Source: an uncultured Clostridia bacterium
Lineage (GTDB): Bacteria; Bacillota; Clostridia; Oscillospirales; QAKW01
Direction of reading: 5' to 3'
Length of the DNA stretch: 13,328 bases
NCBI GenBank assembly: GCA_944387905.1
Contig: CALXGU010000024.1
Coordinates: forward strand, 1-13,328
The notes under the pieces were generated by a model, which saw only the letters and a list, made by a program, of their open reading frames with translations, did not search any database and had not been told where the DNA came from. Below, in pieces: positions 5,388 to 11,990 of the stretch (positions within the stretch are counted from its first letter, which is position 1; every line of letters starts with the position of its first letter). A program made the position numbers and the translations under genes.

Positions 5388-7083
5388 TAATTACGGCAAC
5401 GTACCGCCGACCATAGATTATTTTAAAGGTACCATGTTTCAGGCGGTGGAAATGACGGCAAACAAATATCCGTCGTATGTCGCATACGATTTTATGGGCA
5501 AAAAAACTACATATAAAGTGTTTATGAAGCATGTAGAGCGCTGTGCCAGAGCGCTCAAGGCAATAGGCATACGTTCAGGTGACCGTGTTACAATATGTAT
5601 GCCTAACTGTCCGCAGACGGTTATAATGTTTTATGCCGTAAATGTGGTCGGCGCGGTTTCTAATATGATACATCCGCTGTCCAGTGAGAATGAGATAGAA
5701 TTTTTTATCAAAGAATCCAAAAGCATTCTGGCAATAACACTCGATCAGTTTTACCATAAGTTTGAGGCGATACGGCAGAACGTTGAACTGTCAAACGTGA
5801 TTATAGCAAGTATAAAAGACGAACTGTCTCAGCCGATAAAGGCCGGATATATGCTGACCGAGGGCCGGAAAATAGAAAAAATACCCAAGGACGCGCCGGT
5901 AATGACATGGAATTACTTTATGCGTCTGGGAGACAGATATCACTGGAAATACAGCGTACAGCGCGGATGCAACGATCCGGCTGTCATACTTTATAGCGGA
6001 GGTACGACCGGCACTACAAAAGGGATTTTGCTGTCAAATCTGAACTTTAACGCATTGGGGGCGCAGATAATAGCTACAAACCCTATGTTTCGACCGGGCG
6101 ATAAGATGCTTGCGGTAATGCCGATGTTCCACGGATTCGGACTTGGAGTCAGTATACACTCGATGCTTGTAAACGGCGGACGGTGCATACTTGTGCCGAG
6201 GTTTACTGCGGCAAGCTATGCAAAGCTCATAAAAAAATATAAATGCAACTTTATAGCAGGAGTGCCGACACTGTATGAGGCGCTGATACGCCAGCCGTCT
6301 ATGGACGGGGTCGATCTGTCATGTCTTAAGGGCGTATTCAGCGGCGGAGACTCTCTGTCTGTAGAGCTTAAAAAGAAATTTGATAAATTTCTGTATGATC
6401 ACAACGCATCGGTTCAGATACGTGAGGGCTACGGCACCACGGAGTGTGTAACTGCCAGCTGTCTTACCCCGATTCACATGTCAAAGGAGGGTAGCATCGG
6501 TCAGCCGTTTCCCGATACATATTATAAAATTGTAAAAGTCGGAACTACTATAGAACAGCCATACGGTCAGGAGGGCGAAATATGTATAAGCGGACCTACC
6601 GTTATGCTGGGATATATGGACAGGCCTGAGGAAACGGCCGATACGCTGAAGGTGCATGACGACGGTCTTACCTGGGTGCATACGGGCGACCTGGGTATAA
6701 TGGATAATGAGGGATTTGTGTACTTCCGCCAGCGTATAAAGCGTATGATAGTAACAAGCGGCTATAATGTGTATCCGTCGCAGATAGAAAATATACTCGA
6801 CGCGCATGACCTTGTTCAGATGAGCTGTGTTATAGGCGTTCCGGACGAATATAAAATGCAGAAAGTAAAGGCGTTTGTAATGCTGAAATCCGGCCTTACA
6901 CCCAGTGATGAATATAAAGAAATATTGATGAATTACTGCAAAAAGAATATTGCCAAATATGCGCTTCCGTATGAGATAGAATTTCGTGATACGCTGCCAA
7001 AGACTCTTGTCGGAAAAGTTGCGTACCGTGAGCTGGAGGAACAGGAACTTGAAAAAATAAAGCTTTTGCAGTCGAAAATATAG
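5350..7083 (+). CDS. Class I adenylate-forming enzyme, acyl-CoA ligase type
   Basis: A 577-residue ANL-superfamily enzyme that should activate a carboxylic acid with ATP to an acyl-AMP and then usually form an acyl-CoA. Core motifs are intact: phosphate loop YSGGTTGTTKG (215-225), EGYGTTE (359-365), VHTGDLG, the hinge with RQRIKRMIVTSGYNVYPSQIE, and the catalytic lysine in PKTLVGKVAYRELE (K556). There is no carrier-protein domain and no membrane helix. The N-terminal domain has NCPQTVIMFYAVNVVGAVSNMIHPL, typical of fatty or aryl acyl-CoA synthetases. The acid substrate is not readable from sequence. The start is the ATG at 5350, inside the previous gene, with AAGAGG six bases upstream; the 38-bp overlap implies translational coupling and balanced amounts of ligase and acyltransferase-like protein. 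The hydrolase follows 37 bases after its stop. Confidence 0.9.
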   Translation: MNQVNNVRAPWLDNYGNVPPTIDYFKGTMFQAVEMTANKYPSYVAYDFMGKKTTYKVFMKHVERCARALKAIGIRSGDRVTICMPNCPQTVIMFYAVNVVGAVSNMIHPLSSENEIEFFIKESKSILAITLDQFYHKFEAIRQNVELSNVIIASIKDELSQPIKAGYMLTEGRKIEKIPKDAPVMTWNYFMRLGDRYHWKYSVQRGCNDPAVILYSGGTTGTTKGILLSNLNFNALGAQIIATNPMFRPGDKMLAVMPMFHGFGLGVSIHSMLVNGGRCILVPRFTAASYAKLIKKYKCNFIAGVPTLYEALIRQPSMDGVDLSCLKGVFSGGDSLSVELKKKFDKFLYDHNASVQIREGYGTTECVTASCLTPIHMSKEGSIGQPFPDTYYKIVKVGTTIEQPYGQEGEICISGPTVMLGYMDRPEETADTLKVHDDGLTWVHTGDLGIMDNEGFVYFRQRIKRMIVTSGYNVYPSQIENILDAHDLVQMSCVIGVPDEYKMQKVKAFVMLKSGLTPSDEYKEILMNYCKKNIAKYALPYEIEFRDTLPKTLVGKVAYRELEEQELEKIKLLQSKI

Positions 7084-7120
7084 TAAAGCCTTATATTGAT
7101 ACACACAAAGGGGTTTTGGT

Positions 7121-8089
7121 ATGAAAAAAGAGACAAAAGTTGCCATTGCTGCGGTATCAGCGGCGGCAGCGGCAGCGACTGTGACAGCTGCAGTCACGTC
7201 AATGAAGCTGCTGACAGACATAGCGATAAATAAAACTTTACCGAAAAATATATACAAAATGCATACCCGATTGACCGGCACCTATAACGGAGAAGAAATA
7301 ACGTCGCTTATAAATAAAAACGGCATGCTGCTCAAAGAACGAGCGACAGAGCGTGTCACGATAAAAAGCCGGGACGGTCTGACGCTTGTGGGGCATTGGT
7401 ATCCGGCGCAAAATGCAAAGCGGATAATGATCTGCATGCACGGCTGGCGTTCAAACTGGTATTCGGATTTCGGGACTTGCTCTCAATTTCTGCATGAACA
7501 GGGCTGCAGTATGCTATGTCCGGATCAGCGTTCTCAGGGGGAGAGCGAGGGCGAGCATATAGGCTTCGGTGTGCTTGAGAGAAATGACTGCTATGACTGG
7601 GTGAAATATGTCATAGACCGTTTCGGGCAGCAGCTGCCTATATACCTTTGCGGTATATCTATGGGCGCAACTACTGTTTTAATGGCGTCAGAATTTGAGT
7701 ATCCGCCGTGTGTCAGGGGTATAATAAGCGACTGTGGATTTACGTCTCCGCATGCTATATGGTCGTATGTCATGAAACACAACCTTCATATCAGCGACAG
7801 AATAGGATATCCGATAGCCAATTTTTTTGTAAATAAAAAAGCAAGCTATGACGGAGATGAAATGTCAACAGTCGATGCGCTGAGAAAGACAAAGCTGCCC
7901 GTATTGTTCATACACGGTGACAGTGATAAATTCGTGCCGGTTCAGATGACTTTTGAGAATTACGCTGCATGTGCCTCGGAAAAGGAAATATTCATAGTGC
8001 CGGGCGCAGGCCACGGTATAAGCTATTTTGTCGATACACAAGGCTATCAGTCGGCAGTCAAACGATTTTTCTTACTACATGATAAATAA
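7121..8089 (+). CDS. Membrane-anchored alpha/beta hydrolase
   Basis: A 322-residue serine hydrolase. Residues 1-6 are charged (MKKETK) and 7-28 form a very alanine-rich hydrophobic segment, which reads as a membrane anchor rather than a cleaved signal. The catalytic domain shows MHGWRSNWYS (oxyanion-hole region, H107), GISMGA (nucleophile Ser180), HGDSDKFVP (Asp269) and GAGHGISY (His298), a complete Ser-Asp-His triad. It resembles the YqkD/BAAT-like cluster of alpha/beta hydrolases, which includes esterases, thioesterases and acyltransferases. Ribosome site AAAGGGG (7107-7113). It is the last gene of the operon after the acyl ligase, so it might hydrolyse or transfer the acyl product. The stop codon lies inside the left arm of the terminator hairpin at 8082-8129. 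Confidence 0.87.
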   Translation: MKKETKVAIAAVSAAAAAATVTAAVTSMKLLTDIAINKTLPKNIYKMHTRLTGTYNGEEITSLINKNGMLLKERATERVTIKSRDGLTLVGHWYPAQNAKRIMICMHGWRSNWYSDFGTCSQFLHEQGCSMLCPDQRSQGESEGEHIGFGVLERNDCYDWVKYVIDRFGQQLPIYLCGISMGATTVLMASEFEYPPCVRGIISDCGFTSPHAIWSYVMKHNLHISDRIGYPIANFFVNKKASYDGDEMSTVDALRKTKLPVLFIHGDSDKFVPVQMTFENYAACASEKEIFIVPGAGHGISYFVDTQGYQSAVKRFFLLHDK

Positions 8090-8129
8090 AAATAAAACCG
8101 GTTCAGCTTCCGGTTTTATTTTTATTTAT
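8082..8129. terminator. Bidirectional terminator shared by two convergent genes
   Basis: Arms 8082-8101 and 8110-8129 pair perfectly over 20 bp around an 8-base loop. Each strand reads an A-rich run, CCGG stem, then a T-rich run, so it works as an intrinsic terminator in both directions. The hydrolase stop codon (8087-8089) is in the left arm, and the last residues of the AraC protein (INKNKTG) are encoded by the right arm. Confidence 0.9.
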
Positions 8130-8888
8130 AAACATTTTAGGGGTAATACCGTATTTTTTCTTGAAGCAGTTGGAAAAGTAAAGCGGATTGTCATATCCTA
8201 CAGAGTATGAAACAAGCTTTACCTGATCGGCGCCGCTGCTGAACATCTGCGCCGCGTTTTCAAGACGCGTATTTATAATGTACTGTACGGGAGATATGCC
8301 TTTTCTTTCCATAAACATACGGTACAGATATGACCTTTCTATGCCTACTGCCTGCGACAGTTCTGTCACATTGAAGCTGTGGCGGTAAAAATTAGCGGAG
8401 ATGTACTGTTCAGCGTGCTTAAAGCAGTCGTTTGAATCTTCATAAGTTTTTGACGGATAAATATCGATATATAAAGCTAAAAGCATCAACAGCAGGCCTG
8501 TATTTTTCAATGCAGTATGTTTTTCCTGCGGCATGGGAGAAAAAACGTCAAATATCCGCTTTGCTTCTTTGCATACCGGAGCGACGGGGTGTTCATAAAA
8601 GCCGGTCATAGAGAGTATGCGCATCGCATCCGAACCGTTAAAATTCACCCATGTGTATTGCCACGGATCATTTATGTCCGGATAGTATTTTACTGTATGA
8701 CCCGGATAAATGATAAAGCTTTGCCCTGTTTTTATATGATATTTGCGGTCGTCGGTTTCGTAATAACCGCTGCCTTTGAATATGTAGTGTATCACATAAT
8801 CCCTGTGTATACCCGGACCCCATGCGTAGATCTCATTGGGAAGATGCATGTTGCAGCCTGTCATTGTTAGAGATGTGTTGTTATTCAT
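8103..8888 (-). CDS. AraC-family regulator of the GH4-esterase operon
   Basis: A 261-residue regulator with an N-terminal cupin (HYIFKGSGYYETDDRKYHIKTG near 35-56, then YPGHTVKYYPD) and a C-terminal AraC/XylS double helix-turn-helix at about 172-252: FNVTELSQAVGIERSYLYRM, then KLVSYSVGYDNPLYFSNCFK and KKYGITPKMF. Start: ATG at 8888-8886, served by a GAGGG ribosome site at 8899-8895; an in-frame TTG at 8900 overlaps that site and is rejected. The gene is divergent from the GH4 gene, and the layout is typical of a local activator that senses the glycoside or a breakdown product. The repeats at 8902-8958 are its likely binding sites. Its 3' end forms part of the shared terminator. Confidence 0.92.
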   Translation of the reverse strand: MNNNTSLTMTGCNMHLPNEIYAWGPGIHRDYVIHYIFKGSGYYETDDRKYHIKTGQSFIIYPGHTVKYYPDINDPWQYTWVNFNGSDAMRILSMTGFYEHPVAPVCKEAKRIFDVFSPMPQEKHTALKNTGLLLMLLALYIDIYPSKTYEDSNDCFKHAEQYISANFYRHSFNVTELSQAVGIERSYLYRMFMERKGISPVQYIINTRLENAAQMFSSGADQVKLVSYSVGYDNPLYFSNCFKKKYGITPKMFINKNKTGS

Positions 8889-8901
8889 ATTTACCCTCAA
8901 T

Positions 8902-8958
8902 GCAACAAAATTATATGTTTATACAACAATTATAGCATATACAACAGCATTTGTATAT
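8902..8958. repeat. Repeated CAACA half-sites and inverted repeat, candidate AraC operator
   Basis: CAACA occurs at 8903-8907, 8924-8928 and 8942-8946, spaced 21 and 18 bases, about two helical turns. The last two are within a longer direct repeat ATACAACA (8921-8928 and 8939-8946). An inverted repeat ATATACAA (8937-8944) / TTGTATAT (8951-8958) has a 6-base spacer. The sites cover the -35 boxes of both divergent promoters. Confidence 0.55.
8929..8957 (-). promoter_or_regulatory. Promoter of the AraC-family gene
   Basis: On the minus strand: TATACA (8957-8952), 17 bp, perfect TATAAT (8934-8929). A second TATAAT-like match lies at 8915-8910. The -35 box is the mirror image of the one used by the GH4 promoter, because both come from the same inverted repeat. 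Confidence 0.5.
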
Positions 8959-8966
8959 AGTAAAAT
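8938..8966 (+). promoter_or_regulatory. Promoter of the GH4-esterase operon
   Basis: TATACA (8938-8943), 17 bp, TAAAAT (8961-8966). Neither box is perfect, as expected for a promoter that needs an activator. The AraC-type repeats overlap the -35 box. Confidence 0.5.
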
Positions 8967-8996
8967 ACGATTAAACAAACACAGGAGGAGAAGAAG

Positions 8997-10316
8997 ATGA
9001 AAATAACATTTATGGGTGCGGGCAGCACTGTTTTTGCCAGAAATGTCATTGGCGACTGTATGTGCAGTGAGAGTCTTTGTGAAAGTGAGTTTGCTCTTTA
9101 CGATATCGACGGACAGCGTCTTGACGAAAGTAAAGCAATTATAAGTGCAATGAATGAGAATATGGGGAATAAAGCCAAAATAACGAGCTATCTTGGCGTT
9201 GAGAACCGTAAAGCCGCACTTAAAGACGCAGATTTTGTGGTAAATGCTATACAGGTAGGTCTGTATGATCCATGTACAATAATAGATTTTGAAGTCCCCA
9301 AAAAATACGGTCTTCGTCAGACGATCGCTGATACATTGGGAATAGGCGGAATAATGCGTGCTCTGCGTACAATGCCTGTTTTGGAAGACTTTGCAAGAGA
9401 TATAGAAGAGGTTTGTCCCAACGCGTGGTTTTTGAATTATACAAACCCCATGGCAATGCTGTCAGGATACATGCAGAGATATACAGGCGTAAAAACGATA
9501 GGTCTGTGTCATTCCGTACAGGTCTGCCGCAAGACACTACTCAAGGAATTGGGAATGGAGGAGTACTTTGAAGGCGGCAAGGAGCTTATCGCGGGTATAA
9601 ATCATATGGCATGGCTGCTTGAGTGCAGGGATAAAAACGGCAATGATCTTTATCCTATGATAAAGCAGCGTGCAAAAGAAGTCATTTTTAAAGATGACTG
9701 CAAAGACAGAGTACGACTTGACTATATAGATAAATTCGGTTATTATTGTACAGAGTCATCAGAGCATAATGCCGAGTATAATATGTTCTATATAAAATCC
9801 CGCTATCCTGAGCTTATTGAAAAGTATAAGATCCCGCTCGACGAGTATCCCCGCCGCTGTGTAAATCAGATAGAGGGCTGGAAGAAGGAGTACGAGGAGA
9901 TAAAGACAAACGGAGTCAAGACTCATCAGCGTTCAAAGGAATATGCTTCACATATCATGGAATCGATCGTAACCGACACACCCTATAAGATAGGCGGTAA
10001 CGTGCTGAATAGAAGCCATATTATAACCAACCTGCCGGAGGAGGCATGCGTAGAGGTGCCTTGTCTTGTTGACGGACAGGGAATACACCCCACATATGTA
10101 GGTGCGCTTCCGGTGCAGTGCGCAGCGATGAATATGACCAATATAAATCCTCAGCTTCTGACTATCGAGGCGTTTGTAACAAAGAAAAAGGAGCATATAT
10201 ACCAGGCGGCAATGCTGGATCCGCATACGGGAAGCGAACTTGATATAGATACTATTATCAAGATGTGCGACGATCTGATCGAGACTCACGGAAGCTGGCT
10301 TCCTAAATTTAATTAA
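8997..10316 (+). CDS. melA: GH4 alpha-galactosidase, MelA-like
   Basis: A 439-residue glycoside hydrolase family 4 enzyme. These use NAD+ and a divalent metal, cleaving the sugar by oxidation at C3 and elimination rather than by direct hydrolysis. Landmarks: ITFMGAGST at residues 3-11 (NAD loop), RQTIADTLGIGGIMRALRT, NYTNPMAM (147-154), GLCHS (C171) and GINHMAW (H203), where Cys and His are the metal ligands, then ESSEHNAEY, LDEYPRRCV and the C-terminal MLDPHTG and HGSWLP. The overall resemblance to Escherichia coli MelA is high along the whole length, so an alpha-galactoside such as melibiose is the best guess; alpha-glucosidase or galacturonidase activity is the alternative. AGGAGG (8983-8988) gives a strong ribosome site. 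It is cytosolic, with no signal peptide and no transporter gene nearby. It is followed 16 bases later by the SGNH esterase. Confidence 0.93.
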   Translation: MKITFMGAGSTVFARNVIGDCMCSESLCESEFALYDIDGQRLDESKAIISAMNENMGNKAKITSYLGVENRKAALKDADFVVNAIQVGLYDPCTIIDFEVPKKYGLRQTIADTLGIGGIMRALRTMPVLEDFARDIEEVCPNAWFLNYTNPMAMLSGYMQRYTGVKTIGLCHSVQVCRKTLLKELGMEEYFEGGKELIAGINHMAWLLECRDKNGNDLYPMIKQRAKEVIFKDDCKDRVRLDYIDKFGYYCTESSEHNAEYNMFYIKSRYPELIEKYKIPLDEYPRRCVNQIEGWKKEYEEIKTNGVKTHQRSKEYASHIMESIVTDTPYKIGGNVLNRSHIITNLPEEACVEVPCLVDGQGIHPTYVGALPVQCAAMNMTNINPQLLTIEAFVTKKKEHIYQAAMLDPHTGSELDIDTIIKMCDDLIETHGSWLPKFN

Positions 10317-10332
10317 TCGTAGGTAAAAATAG

Positions 10333-11295
10333 ATGTATATCAGAGGCGAAGATCTCAAGGGTGTAACTTTCGGGGCAGTGGAAATATCGGAAAATGAAAA
10401 TGGACTGTCTTTTTTCAAGTGTACAGATAAGCAGCAGAGAGGATGGAAAAGTATCAGCGAATCGCTTTTTCAGCGTTCCCGTGTCCCGACAGGTGTCAGA
10501 TTTGATTTTCATACCGATTCAAAAACTTTCGCGTTCAAGGCGGTATCAGGAAGAAAATTTGATGTACTTATAAACGGCGTACTGACGTACAGTCTAAAAG
10601 ATACGGATTTTGACTCAGACGGCGTCAGTAAAACGCTCGGAATAAACGGCAGTGATGATACGCGCATAACTCTTATTTTGCCCAGCCACGATATAGAGGC
10701 GTGTATCGAATACATACGCCTTGATGACGGGGCCTACATAAGAGCGCATGAGCATTCTGTCAAAATCCTATTTATCGGCGATTCGATAACGCAGGGCTGG
10801 CACAGTGAATTTGACAGTATGTCCTATGCATGGCAGACCACTCTTCATTTTGATGCAGACAGTGTTATAAACGGAGTCGGCGGAGCGATTTTTCATGAGT
10901 GCACGTTTGATACCTTATGCTTTGATCCGGATATAGTGGTAGTTGCATACGGTACCAACGATTTCGGATATTATAAAACACTGGCTGAAATGGAAAGTCA
11001 TGTTCAGGCATTTCTCGATCTGGTAAAACAGGCATACGGCAGCAAAAAGGTGCTGTGTGTGTCACCTATTTGGCGTTTAGACGCATATAAAGACAGAGAA
11101 ATGGGAACGTTTTGCCGGTGCTGTGATGTTGTGAAACGCCAGACTGTGTCACATGGTTTTTATCTTGTTGACGGTGACGATATAGTACCTCATTTTAATG
11201 AATTTTATGCAGATAATGTCCATCCCAACGATCTTGGCTTCTGCATGTACGCAAAAGGGCTGATAAGGCATATAGAAAAAATTTTAAAAGATTGA
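10333..11295 (+). CDS. Two-domain SGNH/GDSL esterase, carbohydrate-esterase-like
   Basis: A 320-residue protein. The N-terminal part (about 1-135) is beta-rich, as in the jelly-roll domain of CE2-type carbohydrate esterases. The C-terminal SGNH domain has all four blocks: FIGDSITQG (Ser151), NGVGGAIF (Gly183), VVAYGTNDFG (Asn209) and DNVHPND (Asp294, His297). The expected reaction is removal of acetyl or another short acyl group from a sugar. There is no signal peptide, so it is probably cytosolic. It starts at ATG 10333 with a weak AGGT site (10321-10324), only 16 bases after the GH4 stop, so translation probably depends on the upstream gene. The pairing suggests the substrate is an O-acylated galactoside that must be deacylated before or after cleavage. 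A lipase-like role is possible but less likely given the first domain. Confidence 0.85.
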   Translation: MYIRGEDLKGVTFGAVEISENENGLSFFKCTDKQQRGWKSISESLFQRSRVPTGVRFDFHTDSKTFAFKAVSGRKFDVLINGVLTYSLKDTDFDSDGVSKTLGINGSDDTRITLILPSHDIEACIEYIRLDDGAYIRAHEHSVKILFIGDSITQGWHSEFDSMSYAWQTTLHFDADSVINGVGGAIFHECTFDTLCFDPDIVVVAYGTNDFGYYKTLAEMESHVQAFLDLVKQAYGSKKVLCVSPIWRLDAYKDREMGTFCRCCDVVKRQTVSHGFYLVDGDDIVPHFNEFYADNVHPNDLGFCMYAKGLIRHIEKILKD

Positions 11296-11328
11296 TAAAA
11301 GGCGGAAAAATCCGCCTTTTATTTTTTG
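11296..11328 (+). terminator. Intrinsic terminator after the esterase gene
   Basis: An 11-bp perfect stem (11296-11306 with 11311-11321, core AAGGCGGA/TCCGCCTT) around an AAAA loop, followed by a T-rich run (11322-11327). It begins immediately after the stop codon at 11293-11295. Confidence 0.92.
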
Positions 11329-11336
11329 ATTTAGTG

Positions 11337-11345
11337 TGATATAAT
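11337..11345 (+). promoter_or_regulatory. Extended -10 promoter for pth-mfd
   Basis: TGATATAAT is a TGn-TATAAT extended -10 element. No convincing -35 box sits 17 bases upstream (that region is the terminator T-run), which is common for extended -10 promoters. The predicted transcript starts near 11352, just before the leader hairpin at 11359-11379. Confidence 0.55.
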
Positions 11346-11358
11346 AAATAAAATAAAA

Positions 11359-11379
11359 GCGCAAAGTATTGCTTTGCGC
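11359..11379 (+). other. Leader hairpin upstream of pth
   Basis: GCGCAAAG (11359-11366) and CTTTGCGC (11372-11379) form a perfect 8-bp stem with a 5-base loop, at or near the 5' end of the predicted pth transcript. No T-run follows, so it is not a terminator. A role in mRNA stability is the simplest reading. Confidence 0.45.
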
Positions 11380-11405
11380 ATGTTTGCGTGTAAAGGAAGA
11401 AGATT

Positions 11406-11990
11406 ATGCTTTTCAGAAATAAAAAAAGATATCTGATAGCGGGACTTGGCAATCCGGGGACAAAGTATGAAAATACGCGTCATAACGCGGGATTTATCTG
11501 CGCCGACAGGCTTATCGGGTATTTCGGAGCCCAGCAGCTCAAGTCCAGGGGCGGCGCGCTTATCTGGCGGGGTCAAGACGGCGACAGGGAAGTGTATATA
11601 ATAAAACCCCAGACGTTTATGAATCTGAGCGGTTTTGCTGTCAGTACGGTAATGCACTATTATAGGATACCTATAGAAAACCTGATAGTAGTATACGATG
11701 ATGTAAGCCTTGATGCCGGCAGGATACGCATACGCCCCAAAGGTTCGGACGGCGGTCATAACGGGATATGGGATATAATAAAAAATCTTAACAGTCAGGA
11801 TTTTATGCGCGTAAAAATAGGCGTAGGGAAAAAACCAAGACCTGACTATGACCTTAAAGACTGGGTACTTGGCAGACTTTCTGAACAGGATATGCAGCTG
11901 ATAACTGCTGCTGCCGATAAAACCGGAGACATCTGCCGAATGCTGATGGACGGAGAACTGGAACGTGCACAAAATAAGTACAACGGATGA
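11406..11990 (+). CDS. pth: Peptidyl-tRNA hydrolase
   Basis: A 194-residue enzyme of the bacterial Pth family (usual length about 190). It releases peptides from tRNA after ribosomes abort and so recycles tRNA in the cytoplasm. Conserved elements: IAGLGNPGTKYENTRHNAGF with Asn16 and catalytic His26, KPQTFMNLSG with Asn73, VVYDDVSL with Asp98, and KGSDGGHNGI with the second conserved His. The start is ATG 11406 after AAGGAAGA (11393-11400). The downstream mfd gene begins inside its last codons, an arrangement found across Firmicutes. All active-site residues are present. Confidence 0.97.
   Translation: MLFRNKKRYLIAGLGNPGTKYENTRHNAGFICADRLIGYFGAQQLKSRGGALIWRGQDGDREVYIIKPQTFMNLSGFAVSTVMHYYRIPIENLIVVYDDVSLDAGRIRIRPKGSDGGHNGIWDIIKNLNSQDFMRVKIGVGKKPRPDYDLKDWVLGRLSEQDMQLITAAADKTGDICRMLMDGELERAQNKYNG

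Noticed and set aside
7136..7205. Alanine-codon-rich stretch as a tandem repeat
   Set aside because: The codons vary (gct, gcg, gca) and encode the hydrophobic anchor of the hydrolase; it is low complexity, not a true repeat array.
6481..7281. 266-residue minus-strand frame across the ligase and hydrolase genes
   Set aside because: It crosses two real genes and an intergenic gap, with low-complexity Ala and Phe runs arising from the antisense strand.
8939..8996. Catabolite-repression (cre) site before the GH4 gene
   Set aside because: I looked for the TGNAANCGNTNNCA pattern and found no acceptable match.
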